A DNA stretch of 17,020 nt. Origin: CAYUUP01 sp964447925. GTDB lineage: Bacteria; Bacillota; Clostridia; Oscillospirales; Oscillospiraceae. A program made the translations under genes and the position numbers. The stretch is from positions 1 to 17,020 of the forward strand of contig CAYUUP010000026.1 of NCBI GenBank assembly GCA_964447925.1, read 5' to 3'. Below, piece by piece: positions 7,728 through 14,274 of the stretch. The notes under the pieces were generated by a model, which saw nothing but the letters and a program-made list of their open reading frames with translations, was not told where the DNA came from and ran no database searches. Positions within the stretch are counted from its first letter, which is position 1. Each line of letters begins with the position of its first letter.

Positions 7728-8744
7728 TTATTCCCCCTGCAAAGCCTTTTCGATATCGTAAATCTCCTGGAAACGGTCGGTGCCAGCGGTGATAACCTCC
7801 AGGGGCAGGAAGGTATCGTGCTCATAGCTTCCACCAGAGAGGATCGTGTTGGCCAAGACGACGCTTTCATAGCCGAATGTGTAGCCGGTGATACGGCAGG
7901 AGGCATCCAGAATGCCGGACTCCATGTAGGTGCAGGCTTCATAGGCGCAGCCGTTGCCAATGATATAAACGTCGTCCATATTCAGGCCAAAGTCCTGGCA
8001 GGCCAGGCCCGCGCCGATGGCGGAGGCATCATTGGCAGCCCAGATGGCGTCGAACTCCTTGCCTCCGGCCAGCCAGGTGGTCACCAGGTCGATGGCCTCG
8101 TCGCGCTTGTTGTTAGCGGTGTCATCGGCCACGATCTTGATGCCGTCATACTTGGCGAACACTTCCATGGCGGCCTGATACTGCCGGTTGCCACTCTCAG
8201 AACTTAGGGGTCCCTCCACCACGGCCAGGTTAAACTCGGTACCCAGGGCCTCCACCATGGCTTCGGCGCGGATGCGGCCACATTCCTCATTATCGGCGGC
8301 TACGGAGGAAGTATAATAGGTAGGTAATACGGTGGACACCACGATCAAAGGGATGCCGGCTTCCTCGCATACGTCTGAGATAGCACCGCAGGCGGACTCG
8401 TCCAGAGGCTTGAGAATGATGGCGTCATAACCCAGGGTGACCAGGTTTTCCACTTGGGCAGTTTGGGTGCTGGAGTCCTGACCGGCGCTACGCACCTCAA
8501 AGTCGAAGCCATATTCTTCGGCGGCGGCGGTACAGCCGTTCACCAGCAGATTGGCGAAATCGGTACTGATATCATCGATGCTCAAGGCTACCTTATAAGT
8601 CTTCTCGGGGACCTGGGAATTGCTACCTTCAGAGCCTGAACTACTGGCAGGGGAATTGGTGGATTCGCTGTTCACAGTGGAGCAGCCGACCAAGGCGGAC
8701 AGGCACAGGGCAAGGATCAGAGCGACAGACAGGAATTTCTTCAT
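7728..8744 (-). CDS. Sugar-binding lipoprotein of ABC transporter (Peripla_BP_4)
   Basis: This is the solute-binding component of the ribose-type importer, 338 residues. The N-terminus is a lipoprotein signal: MKK, a hydrophobic stretch and the lipobox LVGC with Cys21 as the lipidation site. A Ser/Gly/Asn-rich linker (SSGSEGSNSQ) follows. The mature part has the type I periplasmic-binding-protein pattern: KVALSIDD, VENLVTLGYDAIILKPLD, GIPLIVVSTV, ADNEECGRIRAE, DAIWAANDASAIGAG and YIIGNGCA. Compared with RbsB-like proteins the residues around the cleft differ, so the ligand cannot be named. The ATG has AAAGGGGTG six bases upstream. It lies between the dehydrogenase and the repeat that precedes the ATPase gene, so its transcript end may be set by that repeat. 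Confidence 0.94.
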   Translation of the reverse strand: MKKFLSVALILALCLSALVGCSTVNSESTNSPASSSGSEGSNSQVPEKTYKVALSIDDISTDFANLLVNGCTAAAEEYGFDFEVRSAGQDSSTQTAQVENLVTLGYDAIILKPLDESACGAISDVCEEAGIPLIVVSTVLPTYYTSSVAADNEECGRIRAEAMVEALGTEFNLAVVEGPLSSESGNRQYQAAMEVFAKYDGIKIVADDTANNKRDEAIDLVTTWLAGGKEFDAIWAANDASAIGAGLACQDFGLNMDDVYIIGNGCAYEACTYMESGILDASCRITGYTFGYESVVLANTILSGGSYEHDTFLPLEVITAGTDRFQEIYDIEKALQGE

Positions 8745-8775
8745 TTTTTACACCCCTTTATCACTATTTATGTTC

Positions 8776-9804
8776 TTATGCGTCAATGTCTATAACCATT
8801 TTAATGACTTCCTGAGGATGCTCATCGGCGTATTGGAACGCCTTCTGGTACTCGTTCAGGGAGAAGTGCTGGGTGACAAGACCGTCGGTGTGGATGAGTC
8901 CTTTCTTCAGGCAGCGGATGGACTCCTGAAAATCCTCTTTGACGTACATCATATGGCCGACGATGGAAACCTCTCTGCGCTGAATGCGCGGAACCTCAAA
9001 TTCCACCGCGTCTTTATAGTTGCCAGAAATGACAATGATGGAGCTTTCCCGGGCGGCATCCAGTGCGGAGGCAAAGGAGCCCTTGGACGCAGCGCAGTCA
9101 ATGATGACGTCCGCTTTCCGAAAACTGCCGAAGGCACGCTCCACCGCATCCTTCAGAGAAGTTGTCCCGGCGTCCACACAGTAGTCGATTCCACAATTCT
9201 CCGCGGCCTGCAGCTTTTTGGGGATGACATCGCTGATCAACACCTTCTCCGCACCCAGGGCCTTGGCACACTGGGCGGCAAAGTTGCCAATGATGCCCGC
9301 GCCAATCACCGCCACGTTGGCACCGCGGATATCTCCCGCTCGGTGGACAGAACCCATGCCCACAGCCAGCGGCTCAATCAGAGCGCCATCTAGATCGCTA
9401 ACCTCATCGGGCAGTTTGTGGAGGTTCCAGGCAGGGACTTGGATGTACTGACAGGCGCAGCCGTCCATATGGACGCCGATGACCTTCAGGTGCTCACACA
9501 CGTTGAACCGCCCGATTGAGCAGGGGTAGCACTTACCACACACCACCTGAGGCTGGATGGTCACCCGGTCGCCAGGAGCAAAGCCTTCTACGCCGCCCCC
9601 AACCGCCGCCACCTGGGCGGACACCTCGTGCCCCATCACCAGTGGAAACTTCATGTATTTGTGACGTCCATGATAGATCTGCTGGTCGGAGGCGCACACG
9701 CCCAAATAGTGGTTTTTCAGCAAGACTTTACCCGGCTCTACCTGGGGAATAGGTTCATCAAGATAGTCTACTTGGAAGGCGGCAGGCATTTTTGCTACTA
9801 ACAT
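8776..9804 (-). CDS. Zn-dependent MDR-family alcohol/polyol dehydrogenase
   Basis: This protein of about 342 residues belongs to the medium-chain dehydrogenase family (sorbitol/threonine dehydrogenase-like) and would oxidise a hydroxyl of a polyol, sugar or sugar acid with NAD(P). Catalytic zinc ligands are in GVCASD (Cys37) and GHE (59-60), with Glu144 in ALIEPLAVG. The structural zinc site is intact as CGKCYPCSIGRFNVC (Cys89, 92, 95, 103). The Rossmann loop is VAVIGAGIIGNFAAQ. The ATG at 9804 follows an AGGGGGTGA ribosome site with 7 bases between. It lies 7 bp after the transketolase C-subunit stop (TGA at 9812-9814), within the same purine-rich stretch. A longer reading frame to 9834 overlaps that gene and is rejected. 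Its substrate is unknown. Confidence 0.93.
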   Translation of the reverse strand: MLVAKMPAAFQVDYLDEPIPQVEPGKVLLKNHYLGVCASDQQIYHGRHKYMKFPLVMGHEVSAQVAAVGGGVEGFAPGDRVTIQPQVVCGKCYPCSIGRFNVCEHLKVIGVHMDGCACQYIQVPAWNLHKLPDEVSDLDGALIEPLAVGMGSVHRAGDIRGANVAVIGAGIIGNFAAQCAKALGAEKVLISDVIPKKLQAAENCGIDYCVDAGTTSLKDAVERAFGSFRKADVIIDCAASKGSFASALDAARESSIIVISGNYKDAVEFEVPRIQRREVSIVGHMMYVKEDFQESIRCLKKGLIHTDGLVTQHFSLNEYQKAFQYADEHPQEVIKMVIDIDA

Positions 9805-9811
9805 TTGTAAT

Positions 9812-10759
9812 TCACCCCCTCTCCTTTTTTTCATTCAGTACGGTCAGGACTGCCTGCTTGACTGCCTCGGCGTCCAATCCGTATTTGCTCAGCAACGGGC
9901 GGTAGGGTCCGGACTCGGTAAACACGTCATCCACCCCGACAAAGGCAGTGGGCATCCCAACCCCGGCCTGGGCCAGCACCTCGGCCACGGCGGAACCCAA
10001 TCCGCCGATGACACTGTGCTCCTCGGCGCACACCAGTGCGCCCGTCTCAGCGGCGCAACGCAGAATCAATTCCCGGTCGATGGGCTTGATGCTGTACAGG
10101 TCCACCACCCGGACGGACACCCCGGACGATTCCAGCATCCGAGCGGCTTCCAGCGCCTCGTGAACCAGGATGCCACAGGCCAGCACTGTCACATCGGAGC
10201 CCTGCCGGACTATGTAGGCGCCTCCCGGCTGGAACGTGGTCCCCGCGGGGTACAAGTTAGGATAACTGTCCCGGGACAGACGGAGATAGACAGGGCCGCT
10301 GGTGTCCGCAGCCAAAGCGGTGAGAGCTTGAGTGGAGACGGTGTCGGAGGGAACAAACACCTTCATATTCGGCAGGGCCCGCATGGCGGAGATGTCCTCG
10401 CAGGCGTGGTGGGTAGCTCCATCAAAGGAATCAGAGAGGCCGCAGTAGGCTCCAGCAAACTTGACGTTCAGCCCTCCGTAGCACACCTGCGCCCTGGTGG
10501 CCAGCAGGCCTACAGTGCCCAGGAATACGGCAAAGGTGTTAACAAAGGGAGTCTTCCCAGCGGCAGCCATACCGGCAGCGGTGGCCACCATATTGCTTTC
10601 AGCGATACCCATGTTAAAGAATCTGTCCGGGTAAGCCTGGGCGAAAATGCCGCTCTTAGTGGAGCCGGATACGTCAGCATCCAGCACCACAAGGTTAGGG
10701 TGGTCCGCCCCTAAAGCGGCCAGCGTCTCGCCGTAGACCTCTCGAATCGTTTTGCTCAT
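9812..10759 (-). CDS. Transketolase, C-terminal subunit
   Basis: This 315-residue protein carries the pyrimidine-binding and C-terminal domains of a split transketolase. The catalytic Glu that activates thiamine diphosphate is in NMGIAESNM (Glu54). Other marks are PFVNTFAVF, YCGLSDSFDGATHHACEDISAMR, MKVFVPSDT and GPVYLRLSRD. A C-terminal Rossmann-like domain follows (VTVLACGILVHEALEAARML, VDLYSIKPID, VCAEEHSVIGGLGSAVAE). The start ATG overlaps the N-subunit stop as ATGA, with GGGAGG 9 bases upstream, so the two subunits are likely made in equal amounts. It transfers two-carbon ketol units between a ketose donor and an aldose acceptor. The donor is unknown; a dedicated operon copy suggests a specialised substrate. 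Confidence 0.94.
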   Translation of the reverse strand: MSKTIREVYGETLAALGADHPNLVVLDADVSGSTKSGIFAQAYPDRFFNMGIAESNMVATAAGMAAAGKTPFVNTFAVFLGTVGLLATRAQVCYGGLNVKFAGAYCGLSDSFDGATHHACEDISAMRALPNMKVFVPSDTVSTQALTALAADTSGPVYLRLSRDSYPNLYPAGTTFQPGGAYIVRQGSDVTVLACGILVHEALEAARMLESSGVSVRVVDLYSIKPIDRELILRCAAETGALVCAEEHSVIGGLGSAVAEVLAQAGVGMPTAFVGVDDVFTESGPYRPLLSKYGLDAEAVKQAVLTVLNEKKERG

Positions 10760-11583
10760 TGTGCCGCACCTCCCAACTCGTTCAGTGCCAGAGTAAAGCT
10801 CTCGTCATCCACCTGCTTGCCGTGCCACGCGGCCTGGCCTTCCATAAAGGAAACGCCCTTGCCTTTGATGGTGTCAGCAAGAATCACGGTGGGCTGGCCC
10901 GTAGTATATTCCGCCTGGTCCAGGGCCTGATCCAAAGCCAAAATATCATGGCCATCGCAGCGCACGACATTCCATCCGAAGGCCCGCCACTTGGCCTCCA
11001 GATCACCCAAAGGCATAACCCGGTCGGTGGGGCCGTCCAGTTGTACCTTGTTGTAGTCCACAATGGCGCACAAGTTATCAAGCTTGAATTTGGCTGCCGA
11101 CATGGCGCTCTCCCACACGCAGCCCTCATCCAACTCGCCATCTCCCAAAACTGCATATACCCGGGCGGAGATGCCGTCCATGTGCAGGGCCATGGCCATG
11201 CCCTGCGCCGCGCCCAAGCCCAAGCCCAGCGGCCCGGCCGTTATTTCCACCCCGGCGGTGTGCATAGTAGGATGCCCCTGGAGGACACCGCCCAGTTGTC
11301 GCAGAGTATCCATGGAATCAGCGGGCAGGAAACCCTTTTCAATCAGGTTGCGGTACAGCATGGGGGCAGCGTGGCCTTTGGAGAGAACCAGCCGGTCCCG
11401 CTGGGGATCGGTTGGGCTGTCCAGCCTCATGTGCTCCTGTATCAAGGTGGTGAGGATCTCGCACACCGAGAGGCTTCCACCCATATGGCCAGACTGGGCC
11501 TTGTGGACGGCGGTGAGCACGTCAATGCGGAATGTTCGGCAAAGTTTCGCTAACTCGTCAGCCCTCTGAGTCGTCATTGCCAT
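10756..11583 (-). CDS. Transketolase, N-terminal (ThDP-binding) subunit
   Basis: This 275-residue protein carries the pyrophosphate-binding half of a split transketolase. Active-site histidines are in AHKAQSGHMGG-like sequence (His33), LSKGHAAP (His71) and QGHPTMHTAG (His104). The ThDP/Mg motif begins GDGELDEGCVWESAM near residue 148 and ends DYNKVQLDG. The ATG at 11583 has AAAGGAG nine bases upstream. A second ATG two codons later is possible but less well spaced. It overlaps the C-subunit gene by 4 bases and follows the 2-hydroxyacid dehydrogenase gene after 15 bp. Together with its partner it forms the heterodimeric or tetrameric enzyme. Confidence 0.95.
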   Translation of the reverse strand: MAMTTQRADELAKLCRTFRIDVLTAVHKAQSGHMGGSLSVCEILTTLIQEHMRLDSPTDPQRDRLVLSKGHAAPMLYRNLIEKGFLPADSMDTLRQLGGVLQGHPTMHTAGVEITAGPLGLGLGAAQGMAMALHMDGISARVYAVLGDGELDEGCVWESAMSAAKFKLDNLCAIVDYNKVQLDGPTDRVMPLGDLEAKWRAFGWNVVRCDGHDILALDQALDQAEYTTGQPTVILADTIKGKGVSFMEGQAAWHGKQVDDESFTLALNELGGAAQ

Positions 11584-11598
11584 TATATGCCTCTCCTT

Positions 11599-12561
11599 TC
11601 AGTTGACCACATTGATGGGTGCGCCCGCACAATAGGCCCGGACATTTTCCACTGCGCAGTCCATAATGCGCTGACGGCTCTCCTTGGGCGCCCAAGAAAT
11701 GTGGGGAGTAATCAGGCAGTTCTTCGCCTGAAGCAGCGGATTGTCCGGCAGAATTGGCTCGGTGGACACTACGTCCAGACCGGCGGCGTACACCTTGCCG
11801 CAGTTGAGGGCATCGGCCAGATCCTGCTCCACAATGAGTGGGCCGCGGCTGTTGTTTAGCAAAATGACACCGTTCTTCATTTTGGCGATGGTGTTTTTGT
11901 TGATGATTCCCTGGGTCTCGGGAAACAAGGGGCAGTGAAGGGCGATGACATCAGACCGTGCCAGCAACTCGTCCAACGACACATAGGGGGCGATGGCCCG
12001 GCCCACATCCGTCTCATGGCTGTCGTTGGCCAGCACGGTCATGCCCAAGGCTTGAGCGATGCGGCCGGTCTGCTGGCCGATTCGACCGAAGCCGATGATG
12101 CCCATGGTCTTTCCGGCCAGCTCTATGAGCGGGTAGTCCCAGTAACACCAGTCGATGCTGGCACTCCACTTCCCATCGTGGACGGTCTGGCTGTGGTGGG
12201 CCACATGGTGGCAGATTTCCAGCAACATGGCAATGGCAAACTGGCTCACCGCTGCTGTGCCATAGGCGGGCACGTTGGTGACTGGAATGCCCTTCTCCCT
12301 GGCATAGGCATAATCCACCACATTATAGCCAGTGGCCAACATACTGATGAACTTCATACTGGGGCAGGCGTCGATGGTGCGCTGACTGATAGGGGTCTTG
12401 TTGCTGAATACGACCTCCGCGTTTCCGATACGGCGGATGATCTCATCCTCATCGTGGACGGGGGTGCGGTCATAGACGGTCAACTCTCCCAGAGCCTCCA
12501 GGCCACTCCAACTTAGGTCTCCCGGATTTTCAGTGTAACCGTCCAAAATCACAATTTTCAT
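11599..12561 (-). CDS. D-isomer-specific 2-hydroxyacid dehydrogenase (hydroxypyruvate reductase-like)
   Basis: This NAD(P)-dependent enzyme of 320 residues reduces a 2-keto acid to a D-2-hydroxy acid, or the reverse. All family residues are present: dinucleotide motif GFGRIG at 157-162, catalytic Arg239 in NNSRGPL, Glu268 in VVSTEP, and the proton-donor His287 in TPHISWA. Its length is normal for glycerate dehydrogenase / hydroxypyruvate reductase types. The ATG at 12561 follows AAAAGGAG at 9 bases. Its place in an operon ending in glycerate 2-kinase makes hydroxypyruvate to D-glycerate an attractive reaction, but this is inference and sugar-acid keto acids are also possible. Confidence 0.93.
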   Translation of the reverse strand: MKIVILDGYTENPGDLSWSGLEALGELTVYDRTPVHDEDEIIRRIGNAEVVFSNKTPISQRTIDACPSMKFISMLATGYNVVDYAYAREKGIPVTNVPAYGTAAVSQFAIAMLLEICHHVAHHSQTVHDGKWSASIDWCYWDYPLIELAGKTMGIIGFGRIGQQTGRIAQALGMTVLANDSHETDVGRAIAPYVSLDELLARSDVIALHCPLFPETQGIINKNTIAKMKNGVILLNNSRGPLIVEQDLADALNCGKVYAAGLDVVSTEPILPDNPLLQAKNCLITPHISWAPKESRQRIMDCAVENVRAYCAGAPINVVN

Positions 12562-12635
12562 AGCTCGTCACTCCTTTTGGCTGTGGCCCCCATTCAGGGT
12601 CTCTTGCGGCGTTGCGGTCGCATGGTTCACATCAG

Positions 12636-13520
12636 TCACAGCAACGCCCAGGCTCGGTTGATCACACGCTTAGTGTTGGCCAACACAATATCTTCATCCT
12701 CACCAGGACGGAGGGTAACCTCCATAGACAGCACATAGGGATCATCCGCCCGGAAAAAGCCCTCGTCCTGGAGAACCCGGAAGTAGTCCAGTAACTCGGG
12801 AACATCGTTGGCACTGTTGGGATAGCCGAAACGGGGATGGAGGTCTCCATAGCCATCGCAACCGGGCTCTACCACCGCATTGCCCAGATGCAGATGGGTG
12901 ATGTAGGGCCGCAAGGTGCGGATGACAAACTGGCTGGTTTCGTAGGTAGTGGGAAAGTGGCTCAAATCCACTAGCAGGCCGAAATTGCTGTGGGTTGTGC
13001 GCATATCGGCGGCGAACCGGGCGGCATAGGGGGCGGGGCCGATGAGCGCGGCCTTGTCCATGTCGAAGTCGAAAACCTCCAGCTCGACCATCATCCCCTT
13101 GGATGTGGCATAGGTGCAAAGGTTCCGGGTGGTTTTCAGAAGCTGTTGGTAGGCAGTCTCCTTTGTCTTCTCCTGCCACTTACCTGCCAGAAAAGCGATT
13201 CCCGCGGCCCCCAGGAACTGAGCCTCATCCACCGCTTCAATCAAGGTGGCCTCCGCCTTTTGGCGCTCTTCCTCGTCCACAGCGTTGGGGTTCAGCTTTG
13301 GCCCCAATAGGCGGGGCTGGGCGCCGTAGCACACTTTCAAGTGGCTCTGCTCCAGGATGGCCTTGGCCTTTAGGTTGTCCGGGCCAAAGCCCTTAAGCTC
13401 CACGGCGTCAAAAAAATCATCCCGGGCAATGGCCTTAAGAGACTCCATAGGATCGCGGTTAGGATAGCTCATCCACTGAATGGTCCCTACCTTAAAATAC
13501 TTGTGAATAGATTCGTTCAT
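12636..13520 (-). CDS. Sugar phosphate isomerase/epimerase-like TIM-barrel protein
   Basis: This 294-residue protein is of the xylose-isomerase-like TIM-barrel superfamily, which includes ketose 3-epimerases, hydroxypyruvate isomerase, apiose isomerase and inosose dehydratase. The expected metal ligands are visible along the barrel: Glu in VELEVFDFD (146/148), Asp185 in LLVDLSHFP, His211 in ITHLHLGN and Glu267 in LSMEVTLRP. Members usually bind a divalent metal and act on non-phosphorylated sugars. The ATG at 13520 was chosen because AAAGGGAGG lies about 10 bases upstream; the frame to 13580 would include leader sequence. It is the first gene of the operon, behind a leader of about 350 bases. 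The exact reaction cannot be assigned. Confidence 0.88.
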   Translation of the reverse strand: MNESIHKYFKVGTIQWMSYPNRDPMESLKAIARDDFFDAVELKGFGPDNLKAKAILEQSHLKVCYGAQPRLLGPKLNPNAVDEEERQKAEATLIEAVDEAQFLGAAGIAFLAGKWQEKTKETAYQQLLKTTRNLCTYATSKGMMVELEVFDFDMDKAALIGPAPYAARFAADMRTTHSNFGLLVDLSHFPTTYETSQFVIRTLRPYITHLHLGNAVVEPGCDGYGDLHPRFGYPNSANDVPELLDYFRVLQDEGFFRADDPYVLSMEVTLRPGEDEDIVLANTKRVINRAWALL

Positions 13521-13571
13521 TGCATCTCTGCCTCCCTTTAATATTGCGTACCCGCTCATGCTCCTCGGCGG

Positions 13572-13615
13572 CCAAAGCATCTGTCATGATAATATCCAGA
13601 TGACAGAGCATTTGG
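13572..13615 (-). other. Leader hairpin near the start of the catabolic operon
   Basis: CCAAAGCATCTGTCAT (13572-13587) pairs with ATGACAGAGCATTTGG (13600-13615), imperfectly but with 8 perfect base pairs next to the 12-base loop. It ends about 50 bases upstream of the isomerase ATG, so it would be in the 5' leader of the operon mRNA. No T-run follows. A regulatory or stabilising role is possible; nothing more can be said from sequence. Confidence 0.55.
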
Positions 13616-13708
13616 TCTCAGGTGGTGCGGGAATTGCGCTTCAAATCGCTTGGACGATCATGAAATGATAGACGGAACTGGCGGAGCCGATGGCCCCACA
13701 TTCACTCT

Positions 13709-13742
13709 GGGCAATGTTGGCAACATTGCCCGGAAAACCGGG
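13709..13742 (-). other. Two overlapping leader hairpins
   Basis: GGGCAATGTT (13709-13718) and AACATTGCCC (13722-13731) form a perfect 10-bp stem with a 3-base loop. CCCGG (13729-13733) and CCGGG (13738-13742) form a second short stem with an AAAA loop. The two share the CCC at 13729-13731, so they exclude one another. They lie in the leader of the minus-strand operon, about 190-220 bases upstream of its first ATG. The first could instead be a DNA operator palindrome. Function is unproven. Confidence 0.5.
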
Positions 13743-13833
13743 CTGCTGGCACGGTCATGGCCCTCTCTTTGCTCCCCCTGTCGCACCTCCCTTCTGACAC
13801 CAGTAGAAGAATTCTCATGCTTTACCATCTATC

Positions 13834-13863
13834 GTCATACAACTTCTCGTAATGTTGTACGAC
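13834..13863. promoter_or_regulatory. Inverted GTTGTAYGAY boxes, candidate GntR/FCD operator
   Basis: GTCATACAAC (13834-13843) and GTTGTACGAC (13854-13863) are inverted copies differing at one position, with 10 bases between. Their centres are 20 bp apart, which puts them on the same DNA face. The pair starts about 17 bases downstream of the operon -10 on the minus strand, a position suited to repression. The same box (GTTGTATGAT) overlaps the -10 of the regulator gene's own promoter at 15584-15593, and a near match (GTCATACAGC) occurs at 14046-14055. The right copy also contains the FCD-like TTGT-N3-ACAA pattern. Assignment to the adjacent regulator is inference. Confidence 0.65.
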
Positions 13864-13879
13864 AAGTTTGCACATTCAC

Positions 13880-13908
13880 ATTATGGCAAGTTTTGTTGCA
13901 GAAGTCAA
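13880..13908 (-). promoter_or_regulatory. Sigma-A promoter of the 12-gene catabolic/transport operon
   Basis: Read on the minus strand, TTGACT (13903-13908) is followed by a 17-base spacer and CATAAT (13880-13885). This scores five of six in both hexamers at the ideal spacing. Transcription would start near 13873, giving a leader of about 350 bases before the isomerase ATG. Inverted regulator boxes lie directly downstream. Confidence 0.75.
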
Positions 13909-14088
13909 GCGGAAATAGGTGAATTTCTCACTTTCAGCAGAAAGACAGTAGAAAAAGCGGGATTATTACTTTCTAAGTTGTATTATAATGCTATAAGTGA
14001 TTTATTGCCCATATAGAGAACTTTTAGATGTAAAATTGAAATGCGGTCATACAGCTGTCGAAAACTTCGATGTTTTTTTAAAAGCCTA

Positions 14089-14117
14089 TTGCAAACGGCT
14101 GGAACCTGTTTTACAAT
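14089..14117 (+). promoter_or_regulatory. Candidate sigma-A promoter for the LarA-like gene (distal)
   Basis: TTGCAA (14089-14094), a 17-base spacer and TACAAT (14112-14117) form a plausible promoter about 160 bases ahead of the ATG. A competing candidate lies at 14163-14191. Sequence alone cannot decide which is used. Confidence 0.5.
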
Positions 14118-14162
14118 CTTAATGAGGGGAAATAGTGAAAGAGAAAAGATAATACAAGTATA

Positions 14163-14191
14163 TTGTCACTGTTAATACCAAATGGTATTAA
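14163..14191 (+). promoter_or_regulatory. Candidate promoter with embedded 20-bp palindromic operator for the LarA-like gene
   Basis: TTGTCA (14163-14168), a 17-base spacer and TATTAA (14186-14191) form a possible promoter. The spacer and -10 are covered by a perfect inverted repeat, TTAATACCA (14172-14180), AA, TGGTATTAA (14183-14191). A regulator bound there would block RNA polymerase. The ACCA/TGGT half-sites are of the type seen in GntR/FCD operators but are ordered the other way round, and they differ from the GTTGTAYGAY boxes. A different regulator may act here. If the upstream promoter at 14089 is used, the palindrome would be a roadblock site. Confidence 0.55.
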
Positions 14192-14208
14192 GAAATTTGT
14201 AGCGGCTC

Positions 14209-14236
14209 TTTTGCTGGGCGCGCTCCAGTCGCAAAA
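14209..14236 (+). other. Small hairpin in the leader of the LarA-like gene
   Basis: TTTTGC (14209-14214) pairs with GCAAAA (14231-14236), and CTGG/CCAG (14214-14217, 14225-14228) extend the fold inside. It precedes the AAAGGA ribosome site by about 20 bases. It has no T-run and does not resemble a riboswitch that I recognise. Confidence 0.4.
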
Positions 14237-14274
14237 CCAGAGGGGAATTTAAAAGAGAAAGGACCGGTTAAAGT

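Larger units (their letters stand above)
13521..14274. promoter_or_regulatory. Divergent control region between the catabolic operon and the LarA-like gene
   Basis: This stretch of 754 bases has no convincing gene. Its right half (13800-14200) is clearly AT-rich compared with the coding DNA. It holds a minus-strand promoter, two plus-strand promoter candidates, an inverted pair of regulator boxes, a 20-bp palindrome, and several leader hairpins, each listed separately. A short plus-strand frame from 13650 and a 56-codon minus-strand frame from about 13828 lack ribosome sites and family features, and I do not call them. Confidence 0.75.

Noticed and set aside
7436..8207. Plus-strand 253-codon frame crossing the repeat and the binding-protein gene
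   Set aside because: It is antisense to the lipoprotein gene and runs through the hairpin repeat; no ribosome site or family pattern.
12608..12648. GGCGTTGC/GCAACGCC inverted repeat with an 11-base match to the MITE-like repeat end
   Set aside because: The match is short, the expected TTAA edge and inner parts are absent, and the right arm lies in the coding end of the isomerase gene. It is probably chance.
13650..13922. Plus-strand frame containing GGADGPT, a motif also seen in sodium-pump decarboxylase beta subunits
   Set aside because: Only seven residues match. The sequence around them is not hydrophobic or family-like, there is no ribosome site, and the region carries promoter and hairpin signals.
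13984..13989. Perfect TATAAT on the plus strand
   Set aside because: No acceptable -35 at 16-18 bases and no TG extension; a promoter here is less likely than those at 14089 or 14163.
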